Origin: Gymnopilus junonius
Lineage: Eukaryota > Basidiomycota > Agaricomycetes > Agaricales > Galerinaceae
Reading direction: 5' to 3'
Assembly (NCBI GenBank): GCA_015501075.1
Contig: JADNYJ010000024.1
Location: forward strand, 124,001 to 188,000
Length of the DNA: 64,000 nt
Shown piece after piece: positions 11,176 to 22,085 of this stretch (positions within the stretch are counted from its first letter, which is position 1; each line of letters opens with the position of its first letter). The position numbers were made by a program, and so were the translations under genes. The notes below the pieces were generated by a model. The model had not been told where the DNA came from, did no database searches, and was given only the letters and a program-made list of their open reading frames with translations.

Positions 11176-12912
11176 ATGCTGATCTGCAATCCAGGAGCCA
11201 TGCTCATAGGGACGTTTGTTATGTTGGTGATCTACGGAATTACAATGTTGCAGGTGTGTATATTCTTTGACTGGATCGACCCCATGCTCAAGCGCTATCT
11301 CTCAAGACCTATCTTTATTTCACGTCCTTCCCGAAAGATGACGGACCAACAAAAGCACTGGTTAGTACCCATGCGTCCACTCGTGCCAACTCTGGCTGAT
11401 ATTTGGCATCCGTAGGTTGCTTCAATATGGTCTGCGTCTCCTTCATTCCATGTTGAGGAATTTACTGAATTATGATGAAATTCAGGATTCTAGATACCAC
11501 TCACGCTGTTCTGGGTGTGTATGGACTTTTGATTTGCATGGTACAAAACTGACAAAAGTATGAAAGCCGGTCATTGCATGCATTATTACTTGGTGCGCGG
11601 AACTGTTTTTGAAAAGTGAGTCGGAGGGAATGTTAACTCTCTTTAGATCGCTGGATTTGTGGATCACACTATACTCGCTAATGGAAACTGGTGCGCAATG
11701 CCCTGCAATGATATCCAGTGAGAGCTTATATCTCACAAATACTTCAGGTCCCTCTTTGTGTGTTACCCTTTCTCTCGATTCTGAATTCTCAATGATAGCG
11801 GCTGTAGCTGTCGTTGGCGACTAATGTGGGTTACGAATTCGCTGAATCCATGGTCAGGAATCTTATTCGAAGCAGTTAATAGAGGCTTTTATCGTACAAG
11901 CGTGAGTCTCTCGGACCTTTGAAATTCCTGAGTGCTTATCGTCATCCAGGTTCTTTACACGTCGGATCTTTCTTTGTATGCATCTTCTGGTGTTCAGCAA
12001 AAAGAGATCTGATTTCTCTGTGTAGTATGCTCGCCACAAAGGCGATGGTGGGTGGCTGGGGTTATCACAGTCTTTGTTGTCGCGCATTTTGGTGTGTCCT
12101 GTTTGATTATCGAGACTGTGAATGAAATGCTGATGATTCCGAAGTATTTGGTATAAGTATGTCGATAGCTCTTGTCACAACACCGGACTAATTGCCTTCT
12201 TCCGATAGAAACTGTTGTAGATCTGTAGGTAGTCAATACGCGTTTGTCTGTAAACAACTAACGCGTTTGGAACAGATTCGCCACCAAGGAGTTTATACGC
12301 CTGAAAAAATTGTCGGCAAGTGTTTAGCAATGCATTAGTCCTATCATGAGGCTCACATGTGTCGTCTAGTTTTCATCAGTGATTCCGTTTGGTGTTACCA
12401 CTATAATATCCGACATATTAATCGCGATTGCTCTTTGTGTTCTCCTCCATAACAATCGTTCAGACTTTGGTGACACGAATAGTATCATCAACAAGTTAAT
12501 TGTCTATGCTATAAATCGCTGTATCTTGACTTCGTGGGTGGACTTTAATACCTACTAGGCTTTCATGTTGAACGCCCTCTTCTCCTAGAGCTGTCGCGAT
12601 TGCAGAAACGGTCGTTTTTTCAGCATTGCCCAATACCCTCTATTCGTTTGCCATGGACTTCGTTATTGGAAAGCGTAAGCATTGGTATTTATCCGACGGC
12701 ACATAATGCGCTCATACCGCGACTTCAAAGTTTACGCCAACTCATTGTTAGCTGTGCTGAATTCCCGCGCGGTTCTCCGGGTTCCCTCGAGGGCGGACCT
12801 GTCGTCGACGGAGCTGTCTACAAGATTTCACGTTGCATCTGCTGTGACGAATCATCATACGAGTTTATTTCAGGTTTGGCACTTGCTCCCATCATCCCCG
12901 CGTGCAGGCTGA
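11176..12912 (+). CDS. DUF6534-family seven-TM-like membrane protein (many short exons)
   Basis: Agaricomycete-type integral membrane protein of unknown function. Supported exons include 11176-11253, 11307-11360, 11416-11429 (14 bp) and one from 11486; several middle exons lie between 11590 and 12300; the 3' exons end at 12912. Spliced reading gives GAMLIGTFVMLVIYGITMLQ, TYLYFTSFPKDDGPTKAL, then VASIWILDTTHAVLGVYGLL across the 14-bp exon. Later come FFTRRI, RRWWVAGVITVFVVAHFG and the C-terminal hallmark SDFGDTNSIINKLIVYAINR followed by KLYANSLLAVLNSRAVLR. The hydrophobic segments fit a multi-pass protein with a cytosolic C-terminal tail. The true start may be in an upstream mini-exon because the frame at 11176 opens just before the first TM. 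The middle introns are least certain. Confidence 0.75.
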
Positions 12913-13113
12913 GATTCGCTCGGTAGGTTCGAACTCAAGGAAGCGGAAGTGACAGAGAAGATATGCTGGTCGATTCCGGAAAACGGGAGGGCGAACCAAC
13001 GAAGGTGTAGATTAGTTTGTATGGTCGTGTTTAGATGACGTACAAATCAAATTGTAATTGATCACTTCACTTTTACTTGAACCACTCCGCATGTCCGTGC
13101 CTTGCTGTCGACC

Positions 13114-15748
13114 ATGTCCACAACGACTGCGAGGCTGGTTTTCCTTTTCTTTCTCGTTATAAACTCTTTTCTTTGGTCAATAAGTCGATATCCTCAATCT
13201 GCCCAGTTCCATGCTTCAGATGCTAGTCTCGTCAAGCGGATCTCCTACGAGTTATCAAAACCTCAGGAATTTCCAATATACCCCAATATAAAACACGAGG
13301 CATGCAATATTTTTGTATTTCCCTGTCTTCAATCATTCTGACCATCAATTCGTCCTCAGTGTCGACCATTAGCATTCCCAGTTGAATCTCAATGCCAACA
13401 TGTAGAAGCCAATTGCCCCCCACCAGACACTATCCTGAACATTGACTATCTGCGTCTCTATTATTGCGCAGAGACCGCACTGCGACCTCTCGTATTTGTC
13501 GGTCTAATCCTTTGGTTAATATTCCTCTTCTCGACCTTGGGAATCAGTGCCTCCGACTTCTTCACCCCCAACCTCGCCACCATCGCTCAACTGCTTGGCC
13601 TAGACGAAAATGTTGCAGGCGTTACATTTTTGGCCTTTGGAAATGGGAGTCCAGATTTATTTTCGACCTTCTCTGCCATGCGCGCGGACTCGGGGAGCCT
13701 GGCTATTGGTGAGCTACTTGGCGCAGCAACGTTCATCGTGTCATGCGTGGTAGGCTCCATGTGTATCATCAGACCATTCCAAGTCCATCGGACGGCGTTC
13801 CTTCGAGACGTCGGTTTCTTTACCCTCGCTGTGGGGTTGATATTAGTGATATTATGGGATAGTCATATTTCTCAATGGGAGGCAGGGACACTCATTGGCT
13901 TATACCTAATTTATGTGCTGGTGGTCATAATCGGAACATGGTATGAAAGTCGGAGGGAACGCCTACTGCTATCCATGGCCCAAGCAAGAGCTGAATTTGC
14001 TGAATCAGTTCCCCAATATACCGACGAAGGTAGACCCCACGGCGACTTCCGTTAGTTTATCCTTACTAATTTTTTCTAGTAACCCCCTCGTTGACAGTCT
14101 CATCACCTACACCCAGTAGAGTCCGTGCGATCTCTGCCCCAACCCTCCCCGTATCCAAACCTCTGTCTCCCCCCGCCCATATTCACGGTCTCCCTCACCG
14201 ACTCCAGTGCACCCTGTACAGATTCCATCGTTCTCTCTTGTCGGTGCTCTTGAATTCCGCGACGTCGTCAGTTCATTAAGAAAACAGGCCGCTGCAACAT
14301 CTTTGGGTATTTTCGAGTCCCCGATCACCCCTTACGCGGGTGGCCATTATCATAGGCGTATATCTTCAACACGGTCAACTCTCCCTTCGCTTCGTTCGAG
14401 TATGGACGAAGAAACGTTGACCGGCCTTCGACTTGATACCCGAAGTCGTACGGGGGGTACTTCCCCGCATTCTGCGATTCGTAGCAGCGAACCACGCGAT
14501 CTCCTCTCCCCGGACACCGATGATTACTTCAGTAGTCATTCTCTAGGACAGCAGCCTGTCCCTGCCATTTTCCGCACACCCGCGTCTCCTGCGATGACTG
14601 CATCTGAAGCTGATAGCGAAGAGCAGTTGTACGCGCCTCAGACCAAACGCCAACGAGTTTGGGCCGCACTCTGGCAAACATATCACACCCTTTTCCCTAC
14701 GTTGCATAACTTTAAAAGCCAAGCCGTTGTGACCAAGATAGCACGACTTTTTGCGGCCCCTGCAGTTTTATTTCTAACGTTGACGCTCCCAGTCGTGGTG
14801 ACACCTTACCCAAACTCTTCCCGTGCACCCGAAAAACTGTATGACGGAGACGCAAGACTCGTGGACTTTGAAGAAGAAGGCATGGAACGTGTGCTCATTG
14901 CTGAAGAGGAAGTGGAAACTGGCATGCATGAATTGTCATTCAGTAAATACCTCATGGCTGTGCAGTGTGTCTTTGGTCCTTTGTTCGCCGTTACAGTCTT
15001 ATTCGGTCAGTTTATTTCAGATCTGGTTGTCTAGTCCCTCACAAAAATCTGCAGGAGTTAATGATTCCAGTCTTTGGATGCATATTGGCACATTGATTGG
15101 AGGTCTCATTGCTGGAGCTCTGGTGATTATGTATGTCGAGAGGGGAAACAGCCCTGCAGCTCTTTTAAGTCGCTGCTTGATGGGTTTTTTCGTCTCTATT
15201 GTGTGGATAATGGCGATTGCAGATCAAGTTGTCAATGTTCTTCAGGTCTGTCGGATCATTCATTCTACATGGATGCTTTTCTGATTCAAGTCATGTACAG
15301 ACTTTTGGCTTTATTTTCGGCCTTTCTGACGCCATTATTGGCCTTACCATTTTTGCAGTGGGTAATTCACTGGCTGACCTCGTTGCAAACATGAGTGTAG
15401 CGGTAAGATTATTCAGCTAGAGCTTTGGAACCTTTTGCCAATAATGGATCATAGGTTTTTGCCCCCATTATGGGATTTGCCGCTTGTTTCGGTGGGCCTA
15501 TGCTCAACCTTCTCATTGGAGTTGGTGTCTCGGGTTCCTATATCATCTCCCAAAGGTCTGAGCCTTACGTCCTCAAACTGTCAACGACGTTATTCGTCAG
15601 CGCCTTTGGCCTGCTCTTCTTGCTGGTCACCACGCTCATCTTTGTTCCTTTAAACGATTATTTCCTTACGCGGAGATGGGGTTATTTGCTGATTGTAACA
15701 TATACAGTTATCATGATCATAAATATTGTTGTCGAGTCAAGGCATTAG
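13114..15748 (+). CDS. Sodium/calcium (cation/Ca2+) exchanger, NCX/NCKX-like
   Basis: Ca2+:cation antiporter of the CaCA superfamily, probably vacuolar or another endomembrane. Six exons: 13114-13314, 13360-14029, 14080-15005, 15055-15245, 15301-15402 and 15455-15748. An N-terminal hydrophobic leader and a Cys-containing lumenal segment precede alpha-1 repeat TMs (GVTFLAFGNGSPDLFSTFSA). A long Ser/Pro-rich cytosolic loop follows, then the alpha-2 repeat (GLTIFAVGNSLADLVANMSV, PIMGFAACFGGPMLNLLIGVG) and terminal TMs. Exon lengths total 2384 nt, one short of 795 codons. The frame changes at a C run, 14169-14174, inside the loop, where one more C would restore it. All ion-binding repeats are intact. 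Likely an assembly error rather than a dead gene. Confidence 0.9.
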
Positions 15749-16229
15749 TTTATCTTTTGTTGTAAGTTATGGATCAATTCTAGTTATAATTTGCATTTTT
15801 GGAACATGTCATGTATTCTATTCACAACGTAGCCCACAATACAATGCATGCCTTGTACGGGAAAATGTGATTGTGCGCCATGGAGATTGGAAGTTCAGTA
15901 GCGCTGATTTTGATTCATTAAAAAGAGAGAAAACACCACACAAAGCAACCTGGCATTAATATGATAGATCGAGCAAAACAATGAATGTGGAAATCTCAAT
16001 CTCCGTCGAATACCACTCGTCTACGTCGTATGCTTAACGTCATTGCTTGACGATTTCACTATTCGAGATTAGGCAGGGCCAGTGTCCTATGTATTTTCAT
16101 AAATAAATAATATACCTCACAAAGCCATCGAGTTGAGGTAGATCCACCCATAAAGGTCAAAGGTCTTTATAAGGCGAACTTGGGGAAAAAAACAACATTC
16201 CATGCCTTACATTGAATAAAAATTTAAGT
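15749..16229. other. Intergenic between exchanger gene and tRNA-Tyr
   Basis: No coding sequence recognised. The left part is the exchanger 3' UTR; the right part is AT-rich and contains the tRNA terminator. Confidence 0.55.
16218..16222 (-). terminator. Pol III oligo-T terminator of tRNA-Tyr
   Basis: A run of five T on the minus strand starts 8 nt downstream of the tRNA 3' end, the expected RNA polymerase III stop. Confidence 0.7.
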
Positions 16230-16317
16230 CCGACCTGCCTGGTTCGAACAGGCGACCTCAAGATTAATGTTCAACCATTTACAGTCTTGCGCTGACTTCC
16301 AACTGAGCTAAGGTCGG
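16230..16317 (-). tRNA. tRNA-Tyr (GTA) with a 14-nt intron
   Basis: Cloverleaf on the minus strand. The acceptor stem CCGACCT pairs perfectly with AGGTCGG at the 3' end. The A box region reads TAGCTCAGTTGG, the anticodon stem is CAAGA/TCTTG and the T arm is GCCTG-TTCGAAC-CAGGC. The anticodon GTA is at 16282-16280. The anticodon loop is 14 nt too long; the extra bases (ATGGTTGAACATTA) sit one base 3' of the anticodon, the canonical place for a nuclear tRNA intron, and tRNA-Tyr usually has one. The D stem is slightly irregular (GTCAGC rather than GAGC), so function is likely but not certain. Confidence 0.85.
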
Positions 16318-16459
16318 TTGAATTAATGAGAATTCAACTGAAAAAATGCAAGTACAGTGATTTAGGAAGCAATACCAGCCAAGATTTCAAGAATTTCCGC
16401 AATGCCAAAGTGTGCTTCAAAGGTCCACGCCACTTTAGTGTGCTCTAAAAACTCACTTG

Positions 16460-16493
16460 GCGCCGCCTGCTCTTCCAACTGAGCTACAGTCGG
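16460..16493 (-). pseudogene. Truncated tRNA-like 5' half
   Basis: Minus-strand sequence starting CCGACTGTAGCTCAGTTGG then AAGAGCAGGCGGC is the 5' half of a tRNA (acceptor strand, D arm, first base pairs of the anticodon arm) and closely resembles the tRNA-Tyr head 143 bp away. No matching anticodon loop, T arm or B box follows. It is read as a tRNA relic. A neighbouring partial tRNA gene duplication is the simplest origin; a head of a tRNA-derived SINE is an alternative. Confidence 0.6.
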
Positions 16494-16648
16494 TTATTTT
16501 ACATCAGTAATTTATCATAATAAAGGGTAACTATGATAATTTCCCAGTGAAAAATCTACAATCCATCTTTTTAGATCACTGCTTTGCCCAAAAATCTAAG
16601 TAGTATCATTTCAGCTTGGGGTATAGATTACACATTGTAGAAAGGATA

Positions 16649-18771
16649 TTACAATGCCCCAAAAATTTTCTCAAAATATTCATCCAAACCACTCGTGTTT
16701 CCAGCCCTGCACCCAACGACACCATCAGGACGGATGGCAAAGATCCCAGTTGTGCCTTCTGGGCCTTTGTATGCTTCGTGAGCATAGCCATCATGATCCT
16801 CAAAAACATCCGCCATGGGTGTACTAAATTCACTGCCTGCCTTGGTAATTATAACCGGACGGACCAGTTCCTTCACGTATTTCTCCAGGTTGGTCAGTGT
16901 GGACTTGTAGTCAATCTTATCTGCAAAGATCAAGACGGTGTGCCTTGCTGGATTCAAGAGTCCAAACAGTCTCACTGGCCCTTGCTCTGACCCCACCTTG
17001 ATCAGTCCAGAAGCATCAGGTGCTCTGTCCCCAGCATGCACCACATCGCCATCCTCAATATGGTATGAAGAACCCTTTTTCTGTGGCTCCCCATGAGCTG
17101 CCACATCCTGATCAACCGTGATGGAGCTTCCCCGGTAGTTGACATTTAATTGGTGGAGGTCTCCTGATCGGTCTCAAGGAGCATTCCCGGTCAAGTTAGC
17201 AATGGTCTTCTTCAGGATGGAAGTGGTTATGCTGAGCATCTCTGCAACGACTGGAAGATGCTCCTCATTAAAACTCTCCAACAAGGTTGGTTAGCAAGTC
17301 CTTTCTCGACAAGAGCGAGTTTCCATGAGAGATTGGATGCATCCTGGACGCCAGTGTTCATACCCTAGAGATCCTGATTAGAACTGTGCCAAAATGAAAG
17401 GTCGTCCAGCTTACCTGTCCTCCAGTCAGACTATGGACATGTGCAGCATCTAAAAAGAGATTCCTTCAGCCAAATAAAATTTTCGTTGTGCAAGGCTTAC
17501 CTCCAGCCACAAAAACTCTTCCCTTTTGGAATTGATCGGCCATATGAACATTGACCCTGGAATTTAAGGATTACTACCTCCTCCATGCTGAAAAACCGTC
17601 AACACCTACCTGAAGTGCGACACACATACAACTGCTCCCCACTTGATATCTTCTCTGTTTCCTGTCTGTTCTTTCAGGAACTGCCTAAGGTTATCGTCGC
17701 TCGAACATATTTCAGCATGATTAACCAGCTTGGCACCTCCAGCAATGAAGTTGAATAATCCAGGTGTTTCGGTTGGTCGGATGCTTGACCTATGGGATAG
17801 GAAATTAAAATCAGCTGTGCCAAAAATCAAAACAAAAAGAAATTACTTGCATGACTTGCTTGGCCTCCCCCCACATGTGCCACGCTAGATTCCCATTAGC
17901 AAAATAGAGAATGAATACAAGGCAAGGGTAAACTCGCCTCTTCGCTTAAACCCTCGACGTGAACGTCGCCAACCACGAATTCTGTTCAATCGTCTCCCCT
18001 ACAAAAGAAAGTTCAAGGAGTTTTCTCACTACTCCTTTGGCACCATCAGCACCAACAACCCATCTGTAGGATGCCTTTTCTAGGATAGGTTCTACAGATA
18101 GGTCTTCCAAGGGGTGTCTAAGAAGCTCTACGTCTACGTGGTCCTCAAATTGCTCTAGAGATTCAAGCGCACGCCAAGCTCGACAGGAACACCAAACTTC
18201 TGCAGTTCAGCCTGCAGAATTTTATCCAGGTTGTCCTGTCCAATGAGCCGTGGGTTCAACTACAAGAGTGGAATAATAACTGTAGGAGCCAATAACAAAC
18301 ATTGATAATAAATGACGCACATATGGTCGTGCAGGCGTGGGTTTCGCTGGGGGTGAAACGTAGACCTCATTCACGACTTCGACACCTTCAGGCATTTTGT
18401 ACATGCAGATCTTCGGTACGGGAACGGAATGCTGCAAGACTTGTGGGAGTATTCCCAGCATCTCGTACAATTCCAAGGAGCGAGGCTAGAAATAAATAAA
18501 TAAACGAGAAATTGTCAGTTATCGTAATGATATATGTAAAGACTAGACGTACCATAACTCCTGCGCCACGTTGACCAATTCTGTTTGTAGTAGTCTTCTC
18601 GATAACCCGGACTGGAACACCATTTCGTGCCAAGGTTAGAGCAGCAATCAAGCCAGAAGGTCCTGAGCCAACCTGTCGTCCGAGTACAAGAGAGCGGTCA
18701 GTATTCCAACTGACAAGGAAATTTGACCTACTCACGATGAGTATGCGAGGAGTCGAGGTGATTGCAGACAT
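16649..18771 (-). pseudogene. FAD-dependent aromatic monooxygenase (phenol hydroxylase-like), broken
   Basis: Starts at 18771 with MSAITSTPRILI; an intron then interrupts the FAD-binding Rossmann motif, which continues VGSGPSGLIAALTLARNG (exon from 18672). Then come IGQRGAGVM, PRSLELYEMLGILPQV (from 18485), NPRLIGQDNLDKIL (from 18259), the second FAD motif DAAHVHSLTGGQGMNTGVQD, and a thioredoxin-like C-terminal domain ending at 16649. The family hydroxylates phenolic rings using NAD(P)H. At least three one-base deficits are seen (near 18167, 17980 and 17286), plus an in-frame TGA at 17176-17174. It is therefore called a pseudogene, though base-calling errors could account for the frameshifts but less easily for the stop. 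Family identity is secure. Confidence 0.8.
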
Positions 18772-21020
18772 CTTGAAGAAGAGGTTTCAAGTAGATGAAC
18801 GTTCAAAGTTTTCTGATCCATTCACCACCTCCCCGACACTGCTTATATACTGCCATGTAGGCTGCGTATTACAAGGGTAGAAATAGATACGAATCATAGA
18901 AGGAGTTCTTTGTGGCCGCTGGCAGCCGCTGGTGTTGCGAATGTTCAAACCTACGTCATCCGATTACTATGTAAACTGATTCGTTACATAAGATCAACGC
19001 AATATTGGCTCGTCATCATGCTCAAATCGGCAAGCTCGACAATTCGGAGATCAATCCCACTGTTAATTATCTGATAAGTAAGCTCAAGTCAACCAGAATT
19101 TCTCTCAAAGCTACCAGCGCCTACATAGTATACACAATATATTTATTCATCTCGACCGAATATCTTCCCAAAGTTATCTCTCGCCTTACATAGGCCGATA
19201 CCGATCATAATCATGTGATTTTCATGGAACGTGCCGTCAGGATCAAGGGGTCACAGATCGGTCGATCACGGACATCAGATCTGGCCACACAAGTCCAAAC
19301 AAAGGGTGTTACCGAGCCTCGGCTTCACCTGGCCGTCAGATCACGGCTTGTCGATGGCAAAAGGATACGTTCGAAAAGGGGATCCAAGATCCCAGCAATA
19401 GGAGAGGCCTGGGCAGGGGATGCGCGCCTGATTGCTCGATACGTTTAGATTACTTGAGTTGGCCAAAATTTGGTCTGCAGATAACAGGTGAGCCAACTCC
19501 CATCCGCAGAAAGAGGTTTCAAGGCGTACCAGTAAACCTAAGGCGACACTCTTCTGACGCTGAATTAGATGATTATTTGAATTAAGTTGGGATCCTTTGT
19601 TGATGTATTGTAGGCATTGTGAACAGTGTACAGTAGAGAGTTTTGAAGGATTGACGTTTTCTTTGTCGTATGAACAGATAGATACAGGAGAAGAGGAGGA
19701 AAGAGAGAGAGATTTATATGGCACACTATGTACAGGGTTAAGCTGCCATGATGTAAAGGATATGTTCAGCAGTACGCGTCTTGCGAGACGCGATGAATGA
19801 AAGTGGTCGTTCTGATCAAGAGATGAAGGATCGCGTGGGGTGAATGTGCCGTGGCTGTCTGCTGGAAGGGCTGCCGTTCGGCAGACCCATCCCTTTTTGG
19901 ATATACCCCCCACCCCCTACGTCATGAGAACAGTGTCCGCGATCGACCGATCTGTGACCTCTTGGTCAGGATTCGTATCAACGATCCCTCCATACAGGTG
20001 TACAGTCCCTGATTCTACGGACCACGGTTGCACGGTATGACTTGTGCGAAGCGAAGTGCATTCGGATCGGGATGGTTTTGACTCGACGCCAAGTTCTTAC
20101 CTTCCTAACCAGCCGATGGCAAATTTCACAACCCACAGCTGTAATCCAACAGTCAACTTCCTCTTTTTTGACACCCAACTATTGCCCAAGTGACTCAGTG
20201 AGCGAGCGGCTACACTTTCGGAAAGGTACCCACGTGATAATATGCTATCATGTATTAAACTAGGCAAAGCGTGTCCGGACCCTATACGAGAATTCCGTCC
20301 TCAATGGAAGTCGGACTGGCTTGAATACCTTCATTTTGTAAATGAGGCAGCAGACGAAATTTTTTGAGCATGATGTACGCTGCAGCGGCCCCAAGCGGCC
20401 TCGAATACTTCCTGCACGTAAAGCCTTTTGATTCGACTGTTGGGAGTAGGTATGGTACCCAGTACGCCCCTCAAGATATGCACTTTTGTTTGCAAAAGTT
20501 CTAATGAAAAGAAAGAAAACGAAGGCACCAAAGTTAATTACCATTGAAACAAACACAGATCTTATGTTAAGTACTGATAGCTGATGTACCAGCTTTTCTT
20601 TTTTTTAAAAAAAGAGAAGGTATCGTCTGAGCCATGTTTTGTTAAATTCCCCTTTTCTGGGACTGATCCTGATTAGTATAGTGCGCAACATCTAGTTCAC
20701 CATTACGCGGAAACGCACCTGCATCTCCCAAGCTCATCCTTCATTAAAGAGCCGCATCCCTGGATTTGTAGGTATTACCAAATCACTTTAGGAAGATCCT
20801 CCGATCGTTGTACGCCACACTTACCATTTTAAGTATATGGCTTGAATTGGCTACTACTCAGCAATGGATTCAAATAAATTTTAGTGTAGTTTATCATACA
20901 GTACATTCAAGATTTATTCCAATTCGATAACAGGGCGTAGGCAAAATAACGAAGCGGTAATATACAAAACCAATTAACGAAACCTAGACTAAAAAAGTAC
21001 CGTGCATATGAAGAATCCAA
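18772..21020. other. Gene-poor 2.2-kb region
   Basis: No convincing gene. The longest frame (190 codons, minus, 19913-19341) has no recognisable domain, no hydrophobic or coiled-coil pattern and no splice logic. Another minus frame near 20260-20556 also looks random. The first about 250 bp upstream of 18771 would hold the monooxygenase promoter. No terminal repeats or transposase fragments were noticed. Confidence 0.5.
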
Positions 21021-22026
21021 TCAAGCACGAATGCCTTTTTTCTTTCCCTGTAGTTGCGCAAGTACAACCTCCCTTTCTCTCTCGTCGACTGCCAGTGTAT
21101 GGCGCAGTGAATCAACCTCGGCTGACTTGTCCTGCATTTGTTTCATAACATCTGTCGCTTTCTGGCGAAGTGTATCAATAGTGTCTTCCTCAACCACGAG
21201 GGCTGTTTGTGCCGCTTCAAACTTCCTCTTGGCCACGAGGTATTTGGCCTCACTTTTCTTGGTCTGTACAAGAAGCTTAGAATGAGCTGTCTGGACATGT
21301 GCTATGTTCTATGGGATTGTGCTTAGCAAAGACCATATGGAAGGATGGCGCTAACGTGCCTTGACGATATCTTTCTGCACCTTTTGGAGGTCCGCAAGCT
21401 CGTTGATTGCAATTGCCAGAGTCTGTTTTTCGACCTTGGCTTCGTCCTTTATTATCTTGGAGAGCCTTTTTCCGTTATCGGCTAAACAACAAGACAGGTG
21501 AGTCGTTGACGTTTTGTTAGAGAAGAGACTAAAGAACTAGACCTTCTCCTTTGGCAATTTTAGATTTCTGACTTGAAGTAAGGTTTGCCTGGGCCTGCTC
21601 CAGACGAGCATGAGCTTCACCTCCTGGTTCAGGAGTGGCACATATACCAGAGGTACCAGGACCGTTAATAAAGGGAAGAGATTGTACGCTACGCTTGGAA
21701 CCGGAACGAGCGACAGAGATAGATTGCCTAGAGGCAGAAGACGACCCTCGTGCTAAATTGTCACCTGTGCTTGGACGACGTGCGAGTGCGACTCCAGGAT
21801 CGCGAAGCTCATAACCTACAGGGGTCTTCTCACTAGTAGGCTTATTTGGCTGGGGGTCTTCCGTAGGGAGCCAACCCTCTGAACCATTGGGATGGATGGC
21901 GAGTGGGTTACTTTGTTTCGGAGAAGTGGGGAGTTGCTCAGGTTGGGAGCATTGCTTTGGAAGCTGCTCTTCAGCTTTGAAATGGGTACTAGAATTAGGG
22001 GTCGGGAGATCTTGAGAGGAATTCAT
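21021..22026 (-). CDS. Coiled-coil protein of unknown function
   Basis: Three exons (22026-21543, 21481-21356 and 21301-21021) give 296 residues. The N-terminal half is Ser/Pro/Gln-rich and disordered. The C-terminal half is strongly alpha-helical with heptad-like charged repeats (SKIIKDEAKVEKQTLAIAIN, KYLVAKRKFEAAQTALVVEE, DVMKQMQDKSAEVDSLRHTL) and ends in a basic KKKGIRA tail. Its start lies only 60 bp downstream of the AP-3 beta stop, in the same direction, so a separate promoter would have to sit inside the upstream gene. It could be an extra exon group of that gene, but the AP-3 beta reading ends with its own stop. No family recognised. Confidence 0.7.
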
Positions 22027-22085
22027 CAGTGCGTTGTCGAAAGACAGGTCTCGTCTCAGAGTATCTATAAGTAGTCCATGAACGT

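Noticed and set aside
18660..18771. Long first exon of the monooxygenase read without an intron
   Set aside because: The FAD-binding motif is restored only when the intron starting GTGAGTAGG is removed.
19341..19913. 190-codon minus-strand frame in the gene-poor region
   Set aside because: No domain, compositional or splice-site support; the sequence looks random and the plus strand carries a comparable frame.
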